DNA of 64,000 nt from contig NZ_JAHUWZ010000001.1 of assembly GCF_019218755.1 (NCBI RefSeq), positions 1,364,001 through 1,428,000 of the forward strand, read 5' to 3'. This document shows positions 11,224-20,190 of this stretch, piece after piece. The position numbers and the translations under genes were made by a program. The stretch's first letter is position 1; every line of letters begins with the position of its first letter. Source of the stretch: Acidovorax sp. sif1233. Its GTDB lineage: Bacteria; Pseudomonadota; Gammaproteobacteria; Burkholderiales; Burkholderiaceae_C. The notes below the pieces were generated by a model that saw nothing but the letters and a program-made list of their open reading frames with translations, was not told the DNA's origin and made no database searches.

Positions 11224-12471
11224 GTCTGCGGCCGCCGCAGCGCGCAGCTTGTCCTTCTTGCTGGGCCGCTTTCCCTTGATGCCGCCGGTGCCCTGGGGGG
11301 CGGCGGCCGAGGCCGGCGCGGGGGCCTCGGCCTCGGTGGGCTCAAAGCCCGCAATCTGCTCGCGCGGCAGGCTCAGGTGCTGGCGTTTTTCGATGAGCCG
11401 GAAGTGCGCTTCGGCATCGGCCGTCACGAAGCTCACGGCCACACCGCTCTCGCCCGCGCGGCCCGTGCGGCCGATGCGGTGCACATAGTCCACGGCCGAG
11501 CGGGGCAGGTCGTAGTTCACCACGGCCGGCAACTGCGCGATGTCGATGCCGCGCGCGGCCAGGTCGGTGGTCACCACCACCTGCCAGCGTTCGTCCTTGA
11601 ACTCCTGCAGCACCTGCTTGCGCGCGCCCTGGCTCAGGCCGCCGTGAAAGGGGCTGGCGAAAATGCCGGCCTTGTACAGCTTTTCGGCCACATGCTCGGC
11701 CGCGTACTGCGTGGCCACGAACACCAGCACGCGCGGCCAGCCGTGCTCCTTGACCAGGTGCCGCAGCAGCTGGGTGCGGCGGGCAGCATCCACCGCGATG
11801 GCGCGCTGCTCGATGGCGGGCTCGTTGCCCGGGGTGTGGGGCACTTCCACGCGCACCGGGTTTTTCAGCAGGCCGTCGGCCAGCGCCTGCACGGCGGCGG
11901 GAAAGGTGGCTGAAAAGAACAGGTTCTGCCGCTGGGCGGGCAGCAGGGCCAGCACGCGCGCCAGCTCTTCGGCGAAGCCCAGGTCCAGCAGGCGGTCGGC
12001 CTCGTCGAGCACCAGGTGCGCCACGGCGGACAGCCGCAGCGCGTTGTGCTCCACCAGGTCCAGCAGGCGGCCCGGCGTGGCCACCACGATGTCGGCGCCG
12101 CCGCGCAGCCCCAGCATCTGCGGGTTGATCGACACGCCGCCGAACACGATGGCGATCTTCAGCGGCTGCTGCAGGTGCTGGGCCAGGCTGCGCAGCACCT
12201 CGCCCACCTGGGCGGCCAGCTCGCGCGTGGGCACCAGCACCAGGGCGCGCACCCTGCGCGGGCCGCCGGTGGCGCCCAGTTGCAACTGCTGCAGCAGGGG
12301 CAGGGCGAAAGCGGCCGTCTTGCCCGAACCCGTCTGCGCGGCGCCCAGCAGGTCAGCGCCTTGCAGGACGGCTGGAATGGCGCCCGCCTGGATGGGCGTG
12401 GGCGCCACGAAACCCGCCTTTTCGGCAGCGTGGACAAGGGCAGGGGACAGACCGAGGGAGGCAAAGGGCAT
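11209..12471 (-). CDS. DEAD-box ATP-dependent RNA helicase (RhlE-like)
   Basis: Predicted 420-residue RNA helicase for ribosome assembly or mRNA turnover. All core motifs are readable in order: Q motif (GFVAPTPIQAGAIP), Walker A AQTGSGKT, PTRELA, GG, TPGR, Walker B DEAD, SAT, then ARGID and HRIGRTGR. The C-terminal tail of about 45 residues is Ala/Lys-rich (GGIKGKRPSKKDKLRAAA), probably an RNA-binding extension. Start 12471 puts the Q motif at the expected position; the open frame extends to 13128 but that part is noise opposite other genes. Confidence 0.9.
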   Translation of the reverse strand: MPFASLGLSPALVHAAEKAGFVAPTPIQAGAIPAVLQGADLLGAAQTGSGKTAAFALPLLQQLQLGATGGPRRVRALVLVPTRELAAQVGEVLRSLAQHLQQPLKIAIVFGGVSINPQMLGLRGGADIVVATPGRLLDLVEHNALRLSAVAHLVLDEADRLLDLGFAEELARVLALLPAQRQNLFFSATFPAAVQALADGLLKNPVRVEVPHTPGNEPAIEQRAIAVDAARRTQLLRHLVKEHGWPRVLVFVATQYAAEHVAEKLYKAGIFASPFHGGLSQGARKQVLQEFKDERWQVVVTTDLAARGIDIAQLPAVVNYDLPRSAVDYVHRIGRTGRAGESGVAVSFVTADAEAHFRLIEKRQHLSLPREQIAGFEPTEAEAPAPASAAAPQGTGGIKGKRPSKKDKLRAAAAADKKGS

Positions 12472-12681
12472 GGAGGCAGCGCTGGAGCGGCGTTGAAAGC
12501 GGACGCACGACAGCGCGAACGGGGAAAGATGGGGGGATTGTCGCCGCAGTTGCCCTCGGGGCCCGTGCGCCGCCTCGGCGCGCTGGCGTGCCGGGCCTGG
12601 CGGCGGGCCCCGTGGGTGGCCACCGCCCTGATAATCAGGCACCGGCGGTTCGCCGGTTTTTCCCTTGTCTTTCCCCGCACC

Positions 12682-13152
12682 ATGGCCCTTACCCTTGATT
12701 CCTCCGCCATCACCCACGGCATCCAGCTGGCGGTGGCGCCCGTGTTTTTGCTCACGGCCGTGTCCGGCATGATCGGCGCCGTCGCGGGCCGGCTCGCCCG
12801 CATCATCGACCGGGCCCGCGTGGTGGAAGACCGCGCCCGTGCCAACACCGAGCCCGAGTTTCTGGCCCGCGCCTACAGCGAGCTGGCAGACCTGCGGCTG
12901 CGCGGGCGGCTGGCCAACGGGTGCATCGGGCTGCTCACGTTCTGCGCGTTCCTGATCGGCACCACCATCATCCTGCTGTTCCTGGGCGAGACCACCAACT
13001 TCCAGTCCAACCGGCTGGCGGTGGCGGGCTTCCTGGCGGGAGTCGCGTCGTTCTTGCTGGCGCTGGTGTGTTTCCTGACCGAGACGCTGCTGGCCACGCG
13101 GTTGCTCAACTTCCACATGCTGCAGCAAGAGGTGGAAGGTAAAAAGCCATGA
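12682..13152 (+). CDS. DUF2721 family membrane protein
   Basis: Predicted 156-residue inner-membrane protein. Hydrophobic helices are visible near residues 12-36, 80-100 and 112-135, separated by a charged stretch (RLARIIDRARVVEDRARA). Order and length match DUF2721, which has no assigned function. Its stop overlaps the ATG of the SUI1 gene by 4 bp, so the two are translationally coupled. Confidence 0.82.
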   Translation: MALTLDSSAITHGIQLAVAPVFLLTAVSGMIGAVAGRLARIIDRARVVEDRARANTEPEFLARAYSELADLRLRGRLANGCIGLLTFCAFLIGTTIILLFLGETTNFQSNRLAVAGFLAGVASFLLALVCFLTETLLATRLLNFHMLQQEVEGKKP

Positions 13153-13511
13153 AGTCGTTTGCCGACCTGGGCGGCCTGGTGTATTCCACCGACTCCGGCC
13201 GCATGTGCCCGGGCTGCCGCCAGCCCGTGGCGCAGTGCACCTGCCAGCAGAACAAACCCTTGCCCACGGGGGACGGCATCGTGCGCGTGTCGCGCGAAAC
13301 CAAGGGGCGCGGCGGCAAGGCCGTGACGCTGGTCAAGGGCGTGCTCGTGGACGGTGCCGCGCTGGAGCAGCTGGGCAAGCAGCTCAAGGCCGCCTGCGGC
13401 AGCGGCGGGACGGTGAAGGACGGTGTGATCGAAGTGCAGGGTGACCATGTGGAGCGCGTGATCGTCGCCCTCCAGAAGCTGGGCCACAAGGTCAAGCGCG
13501 CGGGAGGCTGA
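13149..13511 (+). CDS. SUI1/eIF1-like translation factor (YciH family)
   Basis: Predicted 120-residue protein with an N-terminal cysteine cluster (CPGCRQPVAQCTC, possibly zinc-binding) and a C-terminal SUI1 fold (RETKGRGGKAVTLVKG, KQLKAACGSGGTVKDG, IVALQKLGHKVKRAGG). Bacterial YciH proteins resemble eIF1 and may influence initiation fidelity, but are not essential. The start overlaps the preceding DUF2721 stop. Confidence 0.88.
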   Translation: MKSFADLGGLVYSTDSGRMCPGCRQPVAQCTCQQNKPLPTGDGIVRVSRETKGRGGKAVTLVKGVLVDGAALEQLGKQLKAACGSGGTVKDGVIEVQGDHVERVIVALQKLGHKVKRAGG

Positions 13512-13546
13512 GGCCCCCTGAAACGAAAAGAAGGCACCGCACCACG

Positions 13547-13774
13547 ATGGATCCCGAAAAACTGCAGCGCCTGGTCACCCTGGAGATGCCCTATGGCAAG
13601 TACAAGGGAACGGTGCTGGCCGATCTGCCGGGCAACTACCTGAACTGGTTCGCGCGCGAGGGTTTCCCCAAAGGCGAACTGGGGCAACTGCTGGCGCTGA
13701 TGCACGAGATCGACCACAACGGTTTGTCACACCTGCTCAAACCGTTGCGTGGGGCGCGCGAACTGAACACTTGA
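13547..13774 (+). CDS. DUF3820 family protein
   Basis: Predicted 75-residue protein carrying the family signature LEMPYGKYKGTVLADLPGNY, then WFAREGFPKGELGQLLALM. The family has been annotated as a putative quorum-sensing-regulated virulence factor, but its biochemical role is not known. The gene lies 35 bp behind the SUI1 gene and probably belongs to the same transcript. Confidence 0.82.
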   Translation: MDPEKLQRLVTLEMPYGKYKGTVLADLPGNYLNWFAREGFPKGELGQLLALMHEIDHNGLSHLLKPLRGARELNT

Positions 13775-13923
13775 TCGCTGGTCGCGCGGGGCGCACGCCT
13801 GCCTGCCTGCTGCGCGACCAGCATGGGCCCAGGAATTGGCGAGGGCATGCGAAGACCTGCCGAGCCCGTGCCGGTCCTTGCACCGGCCACAGGCCTCACC
13901 CCGGAAGTGGTTCTGTGCGCCCC

Positions 13924-14130
13924 TCAGCCCTTGTGCTGGCCTGTGCTGCTGTGCAAGCTGGCGTAGTTGATCGCAATGAGTTGCGCGATAGCGAGAATAT
14001 CGGCGCGCGAGTGGTCGGCTCCGGGGAACAGATCTTTCGCCAGGCTCTGGGCTTCTATCACTTGTTTCGAGGCGAGTTCGCTGGCTCGATAGAGCCCTCG
14101 TGCAAGGACGATGTCTGTGTTCTGGGTCAC
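13924..14130 (-). CDS. Small unknown protein (GTG start)
   Basis: A 68-residue frame starting with GTG at 14130 and preceded by CAGGAG at ideal spacing. The product (ARGLYRASELASKQVIEAQS, then LAIAQLIAINYASLHSS) is soluble, Ala-rich and helical. I do not recognise a family. The ribosome site and balanced composition argue for a real gene. Confidence 0.5.
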   Translation of the reverse strand: MTQNTDIVLARGLYRASELASKQVIEAQSLAKDLFPGADHSRADILAIAQLIAINYASLHSSTGQHKG

Positions 14131-14392
14131 GTTGTTCTCCTGATTTTTCTGAGAGCCTCAGTATGAACTCCCACCCGTTCTATGGGCTTGGGGGAATGCC
14201 ATTGGCGCCTCCGGTGGGAGGGTATCGCCGGGCTGGCGCATAGAGATCAAAACAACCGGCTGGCGGACACAGGGAGCCACCAGTGGCACGGCGGCGGCCA
14301 GCTTCACGGCATTGAGCCTGCGGGACTCCTGGGGAGTCTGCGTGCCGCCATAATCGCCTTCGATACCAACTCACCACTCCGAGGGAATGCAC

Positions 14393-14566
14393 ATGAAGGG
14401 CAATATTGCGGCGATCGTCCTGGTCGTGCTGGGCGTGTTTTTTCTGCTGACCAATCTGGGGCTGATCAGCATCAGCCTGCGCGAGTTGCTGCGGGTATGG
14501 TGGCCGGTCGCGCTGATCGCGGTGGGCGTGGCCCTGTTCTTTACGCCCGGTACCAAGGGCAAGTAA
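14393..14566 (+). CDS. LiaI/LiaF-like transmembrane microprotein
   Basis: A 57-residue frame with ATG 14393 preceded by CGAGGGA. It has two hydrophobic helices (AAIVLVVLGVFFLLTNLGLI and WWPVALIAVGVALFFTP) separated by a short LRELLRV turn. This is the layout of the LiaI-LiaF-like (DUF5668) membrane region, here as a free-standing protein. LiaF-type proteins act in envelope-stress signalling in Firmicutes; no such role is shown for short proteobacterial forms. Confidence 0.65.
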   Translation: MKGNIAAIVLVVLGVFFLLTNLGLISISLRELLRVWWPVALIAVGVALFFTPGTKGK

Positions 14567-14617
14567 GGCCGGGTTCGCGGGGCACCCGCAACACCGACCA
14601 TCGCCCCGCGCGCGGGG

Positions 14618-15070
14618 TCAGCCGCCGGCCCGCCGTGGGCCGTGCCCGTCGTCTTCGCGCGGCGGCACAAAGGCCGGGTCGCTGCCGAAATAGCCCCGGA
14701 ACAGGTTGCGCGCGATGCCATGCGCCGCCACCTGCAGGCTGTCCGCCACCTCGGGCGTGAACAGGCGCTCGGTGTGGTGCTGCCACAGCCTTACCCAGGC
14801 GGCGAAGTGGGCTGGCGTGACGCCGTCCAGCGCCATGTGCTTGCCGAAGACATCGCCGCGGAAGCTGCGCGTGCCCAGCGCCACCGTGCTCCAGAAATCG
14901 ACAAGCCGCTGCAGGTGGTTCTCCCACTGGCCGTGCAGTGCCTTGTCGAAAACGGGCCCCAGGAGCGGGTCGGCCCGCACATCGGCGTAAAAGCCATGCA
15001 CCAGTTGCGTGATGCTCTGCACGCTGGGTGCCGAGGCCTTCCCGGGGGGGCTGGCCGCCGGATCGCTCAT
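14618..15070 (-). CDS. Group III truncated haemoglobin
   Basis: Predicted 150-residue globin. Features are FYADVRADPLLGPVFDKAL, HLQRLVDFWSTVALGTRSF, and the proximal histidine region FAAWVRLWQHHTERLF. The layout fits a Ctb-type (group III) truncated haemoglobin, linked to nitric oxide or peroxide detoxification. Its ATG overlaps the RIC stop by 4 bp (ATGA), so it is translationally coupled to the iron-sulfur repair gene. The C-terminal tail PPREDDGHGPRRAGG looks disordered. Confidence 0.87.
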   Translation of the reverse strand: MSDPAASPPGKASAPSVQSITQLVHGFYADVRADPLLGPVFDKALHGQWENHLQRLVDFWSTVALGTRSFRGDVFGKHMALDGVTPAHFAAWVRLWQHHTERLFTPEVADSLQVAAHGIARNLFRGYFGSDPAFVPPREDDGHGPRRAGG

Positions 15071-15837
15071 GGCCGTGCGGCTCCCGCTCCGCTGCACCCG
15101 CAGCCCGACGAACCGCAACCCTGCGAGGGGGCCGCCGCACCTGCCTCGAACGGCGGGAACAGCACGTTGTTTTCGAGGTGGATGTGGTTGACGAGGTCGT
15201 CACCCAGCTGGGCGATGCCCGCATACAGGGCGCGCCAGGTGTTGCAGGCGCCCTGGGGGGGCGTGGCGTCGTTGGTCAGGGCGTTGAGCTTGTCCAGCGC
15301 GGCGCCATGGTCCACGTGCTCGGCACGCATCATGCCGATGGGCTGGCCCACGAAGGGGTTGCCCCCGGCCTTGAGCATCGGAAACAGCACCTGTTCTTCC
15401 TTGGCCATGTGCGAAAGCAGTTCACCGTGCATGTCTTCCAGCAGGTCGGCCAGCCCGGCAGGCACCATGGGGTTGTCGCGGTGCACGGCTTCCACGCGGC
15501 GGGCCATGCGGATCAGTTCGGGCAACTGGGCGCGGTGCACCTCATGGTAGCGCGCCAGGATGTGGTCGATGAGCGCGCCGGGCGAGGCGGCTTCGGGCAA
15601 GGCGTCGCTGCGCTGCAGGGGCGCCAGTTCCGCCAGGACGGCATGGGCGTCCAGCCCCTTCTCGGCGGCGGCATGGGCCAGGCTGACCTGCCCGCCGCAG
15701 CAGAAGTCGAGCTTGAGCCGCCGGAACACCGCCGTGGCGCCGGGCAGCTGCACGGCAATCTGGCCGATCTGCTGATCCGCGCCGAGGGGCGCGTGTGCGG
15801 GGTGGGCGGTTTGCAGGTGATCAACGCGGGCGTTCAT
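15067..15837 (-). CDS. ytfE: Iron-sulfur cluster repair di-iron protein (RIC/YtfE/ScdA)
   Basis: Predicted 256-residue cytoplasmic di-iron protein that repairs Fe-S clusters after nitrosative or oxidative damage. The N-terminal ScdA_N domain has the signature FRRLKLDFCCGG near residue 38. The haemerythrin-like domain provides the iron-ligand histidines in HILARYHEVHRAQ, DMHGELLSHMAKEEQVLFP, RAEHVDHG and NHIHLENNVLFP. The tail after residue 240 is an unusual cysteine/glycine run (CGSSGCGC). It is first gene of a globin operon and divergent from nsrR. Confidence 0.92.
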   Translation of the reverse strand: MNARVDHLQTAHPAHAPLGADQQIGQIAVQLPGATAVFRRLKLDFCCGGQVSLAHAAAEKGLDAHAVLAELAPLQRSDALPEAASPGALIDHILARYHEVHRAQLPELIRMARRVEAVHRDNPMVPAGLADLLEDMHGELLSHMAKEEQVLFPMLKAGGNPFVGQPIGMMRAEHVDHGAALDKLNALTNDATPPQGACNTWRALYAGIAQLGDDLVNHIHLENNVLFPPFEAGAAAPSQGCGSSGCGCSGAGAARP

Positions 15838-15849
15838 GGCGATCCTTTA

Positions 15850-15906
15850 AAGATTCATTTGATGTGAATATTTTATCCAATAAAATTCTCAGTAGATGCA
15901 TCTTTT
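15850..15906. promoter_or_regulatory. Candidate NsrR sites between ytfE and nsrR
   Basis: A near-palindrome AAGATTCATTT-G-ATGTGAATATTT lies at 15850-15873, and a perfect decamer AGATGCATCT followed by TTT at 15894-15906. Both resemble the known proteobacterial NsrR half-site AAGATGCATTT. The 90-bp gap is AT-rich and includes TAAAAT at 15881-15886, usable as a -10 element. One site lies near each start. Confidence 0.72.
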
Positions 15907-15927
15907 AATTGACCTGGGGCAAATCCC

Positions 15928-16428
15928 ATGCGCCTGACCCAATGGACCGACTACACGCTGCGGGTGCTCATGTACTGCGCTGCCACCGAAGGCCGCCAGC
16001 AGCCGGTGACCATCACCGAGGTGGCGCAGGGCTACGGCATCTCGCGCAGCCACCTGATGAAGATCGTGCAGCAGCTGTCCGCCCAGGGGTTGCTGGAGAC
16101 GACGCGCGGCCGGGGAGGCGGCATGCGGCTGATGCGGCCTGCGGGCACCATCAACATTGGCGCGGTGGTGCGGGCCACCGAGACGGATTTCAATCTGGTG
16201 GAGTGTTTCGACCCCGCCACCAACCAGTGCCGCCTGAGCAGCCATTGCCGCCTCAAGGGCGTGCTGTGGCAGGCCATGCAGGCCTACCTGGCGGTGCTCG
16301 ATGGCGTGACGCTGGAGGATCTGATGGCGCCACAGGCCGCCGCCCTGGGCTTCGGCGCCCTGCCCACCGTGGCTGTGCCTCGCAACGGGGCCGCGCGGCG
16401 GGCCGCGCCGGATGGGGTTGAATTCTGA
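15928..16428 (+). CDS. nsrR: Nitric oxide-sensing Rrf2-family repressor
   Basis: Predicted 166-residue regulator with the N-terminal winged helix-turn-helix opening MRLTQWTDYTLRVLMYCA, ITEVAQGYGISRSHLMKIVQ as the recognition region, and RGRGGGMRL as the wing. The three cluster-binding cysteines of NsrR are visible in ECFDPATNQCRLSSHC. NsrR loses its Fe-S cluster with NO and derepresses detoxification genes; the neighbours ytfE and globin are classic targets. The C-terminal 20 residues are extra compared with shorter NsrR proteins. Confidence 0.9.
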   Translation: MRLTQWTDYTLRVLMYCAATEGRQQPVTITEVAQGYGISRSHLMKIVQQLSAQGLLETTRGRGGGMRLMRPAGTINIGAVVRATETDFNLVECFDPATNQCRLSSHCRLKGVLWQAMQAYLAVLDGVTLEDLMAPQAAALGFGALPTVAVPRNGAARRAAPDGVEF

Positions 16429-16431
16429 GCG

Positions 16432-16484
16432 AAAAAGGGCTGTGGCGCTTTACTGTCAAGCGCAAGGTGCTATTAAAAACATAG
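16432..16484. repeat. Dispersed palindromic repeat, copy B
   Basis: On the minus strand the core reads AATAGCACCTTGCGCTTGAC then AGTAAAGCGCCACAGCCC. It fits exactly between the stop of nsrR (ends 16428) and the stop of the AraC gene (starts 16485), so it may serve as a convergent terminator-like hairpin. Confidence 0.75.
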
Positions 16485-17492
16485 TCACCGAGGGGTTTGC
16501 ACCGGCTCCCCGAACGCCTGCCGGTAGCGGGCGGGGGTCAGGCCCACATGGCGCGCGAATTCGCGCGTGAAATGCGGCTGGTCCGCGAAGCCGCAGGCAA
16601 AACCGATCTCCGCCAGGCCGTGGCGCTCCTGCAGCAGCCACTGCGCGGCGGCGCGGGCCCGGGCCTCCGCCACGATGCTGCGGCAGCTCAGGCCGGTGCC
16701 TGACAAGGCCCTTTGCAGGCTGCGGCGCGCGAGCCCCGCCTGGCGCGCCAGCGCATCCACGGTGTGCGGGGCGGCGGGGTCTTGCAGCACATGGCGTGCA
16801 AGCGCATGCGCGAGGGGCGGCCAGGGCAGGGGATCGCACAGGCCGGTGGCGGCACTCGGCGGCGGCGCCTCGGGGGCGCGTGCGCCGCTGGCTTGCCAGT
16901 GCAGCACCCACTGGTCCACCCTGCCGTGCGCCATGAGTTGCGCGAGCCGTCCGTCCAGGTCCCCGGCCAGTCCCCCTCCCTGCCGGTCATCGGCATCCCA
17001 TCGCAGGCGGGACGCCGCCATCTCCACCCCCAGTGCGCGCACGCCCAGGGCCTTTCCGGCGCCCAGCAGCACACCCAGCACGGCGAGGCTTTCGGTGGGC
17101 AGGGGCGGCTGGGCCACGCCAGCGCGTGCGTGGTGGCGCAGCTGCAGGCGCCCTGGGCCCAGGGCCTGCACGCTGACCTGATGGCGGGAGTGGACGTAGC
17201 GCTCCAGGCGCTGCCAGCGGGCGAGCAGGGCGGCCATGTCGGCGGCGCCCATCAGGGCCCGGTGCACGGGGTCGCCTTGCAGCAGGTCCACCCGCTGGGC
17301 CAGCCGCAGCAGCATCGCGGGCCCGCCCTGCCGCAGGATGGCTTCCACCACCGCGCGCTTGCAGGCCAGGGGCACGCGGCTGCCCTGGGGACCGCCGTGC
17401 AGGCCATGGGGCGCGGGCGGCGGCGCCAGGCCGTGCGCGTGCATGGCGCGCACCAGCAGGCGGACCATGGCGGCGCTGGCGAAGTCTTGCAT
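16485..17492 (-). CDS. AraC family transcriptional regulator
   Basis: Predicted 335-residue regulator. The last 100 residues form the double helix-turn-helix (VDALARQAGLARRSLQRALS, then IGFACGFADQPHFTREFARH, ending GLTPARYRQAFG). The first 200 residues resemble the arabinose-binding-like domain of the OruR/ArgR-type AraC group (LRLAQRVDLLQGDPVHRALM). It lies 24 bp behind the molybdenum hydroxylase large subunit on the same strand and could regulate that pair. Confidence 0.85.
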   Translation of the reverse strand: MQDFASAAMVRLLVRAMHAHGLAPPPAPHGLHGGPQGSRVPLACKRAVVEAILRQGGPAMLLRLAQRVDLLQGDPVHRALMGAADMAALLARWQRLERYVHSRHQVSVQALGPGRLQLRHHARAGVAQPPLPTESLAVLGVLLGAGKALGVRALGVEMAASRLRWDADDRQGGGLAGDLDGRLAQLMAHGRVDQWVLHWQASGARAPEAPPPSAATGLCDPLPWPPLAHALARHVLQDPAAPHTVDALARQAGLARRSLQRALSGTGLSCRSIVAEARARAAAQWLLQERHGLAEIGFACGFADQPHFTREFARHVGLTPARYRQAFGEPVQTPR

Positions 17493-17516
17493 GGGGCCGG
17501 ATTGTGCCCGCGCGGC

Positions 17517-19616
17517 CTAGCGCGGGGCCAGCGCGTGTTGCACGTCCGCGCGGCGCACGGGCAGGCGGGTGAATCGCACGCCGGTGGCGTCGCGCAGCGC
17601 GTTGGCGATGGCCCCCGCCCCCGCGACCATGGCGGTCTCGCCGGCGCCCGTCGGGGGCTCGCGGCTGTCCACCAGGTGCACGTGCAGCGGCGGCACGTCG
17701 CCCATGCGCGGCAGCGGATAGTCGGCGAAGGTGGCCGCCGCCACGCCCGAACGCGCCACGGGGACTTGCTCCAGCAGCACCATGCCCAGGCACCAGACGA
17801 GGTTGCCCTCGGTCTGGGCGCGCACGCCATCGGGCTGCAGGACGAGGCCGCAGTCGTGGGCGCACCAGATCGCGGTCACGCGCACCTCGCCCGTGCCCCG
17901 GTGCACCTCCACATCGGCCACGGCGGCGGCGTAGCTCAAGCCCTTGTAGATACCGCCCGCGATGCCGCGGCCGCGCAGCGTGGTGGCGTCGCTGCGGGGG
18001 CGTTCGCCCCAGCGCGCGTGGCTGGCGGCTTGCGCCAGCACGGCGCCAAGGCGCGTGTCCGAGGTGTGGCGCAGGCGCCAGTCCAGCGGGTCGGCCCCCG
18101 CGATGCGCGCGCATTCGTCCATGGCGCTTTCCACGGCCAGGGTGTTGGGCCCCGCGCCCAGGCCGCGCCAGGGGCCCGTGTGCACGGGCAGCCGGGCGGC
18201 GGTGAATTCGATGCGCTGCCGGGGCACGCCATACGGCAACTGCGCGCCGCGCGCCACGCCGCTGTCGCCCGCCAGGTCGGCCAGGCGTTGCATCCACACC
18301 GGCATGGCGGCGGGCGTGAACAGGATGTGGCTGCTGGCGAAGGCATGCCACCAGTGGGTCAGGCGCCCCTGGTGCACGCGGGCGCGGATGCGGTGGCTCG
18401 ACGGCGGGCGCTGGAAGCCCTGGGCAAATTCCTGCGCGCGGCTCCATTGCACCTTGACCGGCGCGCCCGCCGCCTGGGCGAGCACGGCGGCTTCCAGCTC
18501 CACCGTGCACAGCGTGCGCCCGCCAAAGCCGCCACCCACGCGGCAGGCCTGCACCGCGATGCGCCCCGCCTCCAGGCCGAGCTGGCGGGCGAGCACGTCG
18601 CGGATGTAGAACATGTCCTGCGTCCCGGCCCATACGCGCAGCGCGGGGCCTTCGCCTTCCTGCGGCATCCACTGCGCGGTGGCGCTGCGGGGCTCGATGG
18701 GCGCGTGGGCGGCCAGCGGGATGTCCATGCGCAGGTCCAGCGTCCACAGGGTGTCCCCGGGCACGTCGTCCTGGCGCACGGCATGCTGCAGGCGGCCACG
18801 GCGCAGGTGCTGGTCGATGTCGATGCGCTCGTCGATGGCCGGCTGCCCGAAGGCGCCATCCACCTCCCACTGCACGGCCAGCGCGGCCTCGATGCGGTCG
18901 AGCGCGGCGGGCGTGCGCGCCACGATGCCCAGGCCCCGGCTGCCCATCTGCCGCAGGCGGGGGCTTTGCAGCACGGCCACGCAGGCGGGGTCGGCGCGCG
19001 CGGCGGCCTCGTCGAAGGACCGGGGGTGCGAGGTCAGCTCGGCCGACGCCGGTGCGCGCAGCACGCGTCCGTACAGCAGCCCGGGCAGGCGCGTGTCGCC
19101 CGCGAACAGGGGCTGGCCCGTGACGATGGCGTGCAGCTGGCCGGGGGCCGGGGCGGCGGGCGGCCGGGCGCCTGCGCGCGGCTGCAGGCTGCGCAGGGCG
19201 CTGGCAGGGATGTCGCGCGCGCCGAGCGTGCCCGTGGTCCGCCCCTGGGCCAGCGCCTCGCGCAGGGTGGCGCAGGCGCGTGCCAGCGGCAGGGCGAAAT
19301 CCTGCACGCTGGCGCTGCCCACGGTGGCGCGCATGCGGGCGATGTCGGTGGTGGCGGGCAGCCGCAGGTGCACCTGCGCGGGCGGCACGCCCAGCTCCTG
19401 GGCCGCCAGGCCCTGCAGCGCGGCGCTGATCTGCTGGCCCATCTCGGTGCTGGGCAGCCACAGCGTGTAGCGGCCGCCTTCGTGGCGTATCCAGCCCAGG
19501 GCGTCATCGGCGGTGGAGGTGGGGCGCTGGGGGATCACCGGCACCAGCGAGCAGCCCGCCAGCGTGACCGTGAGCGCCCCGGCGCCAGCGGTGGCCAGAA
19601 ACTGGCGGCGCTTCAT
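17517..19616 (-). CDS. Molybdenum hydroxylase large subunit (IorB-like, xanthine dehydrogenase family)
   Basis: Predicted 699-residue molybdopterin-cytosine-dinucleotide subunit of an isoquinoline 1-oxidoreductase/aldehyde-oxidase type enzyme that hydroxylates N-heterocycles or oxidises aldehydes. The N-terminus [13 protein letters not shown] has a twin-arginine signal ending in a lipobox-like LAGC, so export is likely. Cofactor motifs are [15 protein letters not shown] near residue 363, [19 protein letters not shown] near 485, and the catalytic-glutamate motif PPTGAGE near 655. The ATG overlaps the small-subunit stop by 4 bp. The substrate is unknown. Confidence 0.88.
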   Translation of the reverse strand: MKRRQFLATAGAGALTVTLAGCSLVPVIPQRPTSTADDALGWIRHEGGRYTLWLPSTEMGQQISAALQGLAAQELGVPPAQVHLRLPATTDIARMRATVGSASVQDFALPLARACATLREALAQGRTTGTLGARDIPASALRSLQPRAGARPPAAPAPGQLHAIVTGQPLFAGDTRLPGLLYGRVLRAPASAELTSHPRSFDEAAARADPACVAVLQSPRLRQMGSRGLGIVARTPAALDRIEAALAVQWEVDGAFGQPAIDERIDIDQHLRRGRLQHAVRQDDVPGDTLWTLDLRMDIPLAAHAPIEPRSATAQWMPQEGEGPALRVWAGTQDMFYIRDVLARQLGLEAGRIAVQACRVGGGFGGRTLCTVELEAAVLAQAAGAPVKVQWSRAQEFAQGFQRPPSSHRIRARVHQGRLTHWWHAFASSHILFTPAAMPVWMQRLADLAGDSGVARGAQLPYGVPRQRIEFTAARLPVHTGPWRGLGAGPNTLAVESAMDECARIAGADPLDWRLRHTSDTRLGAVLAQAASHARWGERPRSDATTLRGRGIAGGIYKGLSYAAAVADVEVHRGTGEVRVTAIWCAHDCGLVLQPDGVRAQTEGNLVWCLGMVLLEQVPVARSGVAAATFADYPLPRMGDVPPLHVHLVDSREPPTGAGETAMVAGAGAIANALRDATGVRFTRLPVRRADVQHALAPR

Positions 19617-20077
19617 GGCGCGGTGCCCTGGGCGGCCTGGTGGATGGCCGCCCGCACCCGGTGCTGGGTGCCGCAGCGGCACAGGTGGGCCGACATGGCG
19701 GCGTCGATCTGCGCATCGGTGGGCCGGGGCGTGGCGCGCAGCAGGGCCACCGCGCCCATGATCTGGCCGCTCTGGCAGTAGCCGCACTGGGGCACGCGCA
19801 GGTCCAGCCAGGCCTGTTGCACGGGGTGCAGCGTGCCGTCGCCCGCAGCCAGCCCTTCGACGGTGGTGACGGCGCGCCCCTGCAGCCCGCGTGCGGTGTG
19901 CAGGCAGGCGCGCTGCGCCACCCCGTCAATGAGCACCGTGCAGGCGCCACATTGGCCCACGCCGCAGCCAAAGCGGGTGCCGACCAGGCCCAGCGGCTCG
20001 CGCAGCAGCCAGAGCAGGGGTTCGTCCTCCCAGCCGGGCGGCACGGGCTGGTGTTGCTGGTTCAGGGTGATGTGCAT
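19613..20077 (-). CDS. 2Fe-2S small subunit of molybdenum hydroxylase (IorA-like)
   Basis: Predicted 154-residue electron-transfer subunit with two [2Fe-2S] sites. The plant-ferredoxin type site is [16 protein letters not shown] with a later cysteine in RACLHTARG. The C-terminal helical site has [10 protein letters not shown] and HLCRCGT. This length and order is standard for the small subunit of two-subunit molybdenum hydroxylases. It heads the operon with the large subunit; no cytochrome c subunit or XdhC-type maturation factor is next to it. Confidence 0.92.
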   Translation of the reverse strand: MHITLNQQHQPVPPGWEDEPLLWLLREPLGLVGTRFGCGVGQCGACTVLIDGVAQRACLHTARGLQGRAVTTVEGLAAGDGTLHPVQQAWLDLRVPQCGYCQSGQIMGAVALLRATPRPTDAQIDAAMSAHLCRCGTQHRVRAAIHQAAQGTAP

Positions 20078-20190
20078 GCGGGCCTCCGGTGGTGGTATGG
20101 AGGCCAGTGTGCAAAGGCAGGGGCGGCACGTCTTGAAGATCTGCGCCAGACGGACCGGTGCGGCAAGGGGCTCGCCACGCCAGGGATATG

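Noticed and set aside
14180..14392. 70-codon minus-strand frame between the two small genes
   Set aside because: The product is Arg/Gly/Pro-rich, has no ribosome site, and overlaps the leader of the LiaF-like microprotein.
16713..19781. 1022-codon plus-strand open frame and an 824-codon minus-strand frame across the molybdenum hydroxylase region
   Set aside because: Both are shadows of the AraC and molybdenum hydroxylase genes; their products are low-complexity Arg/Gly/His sequence with no motif.
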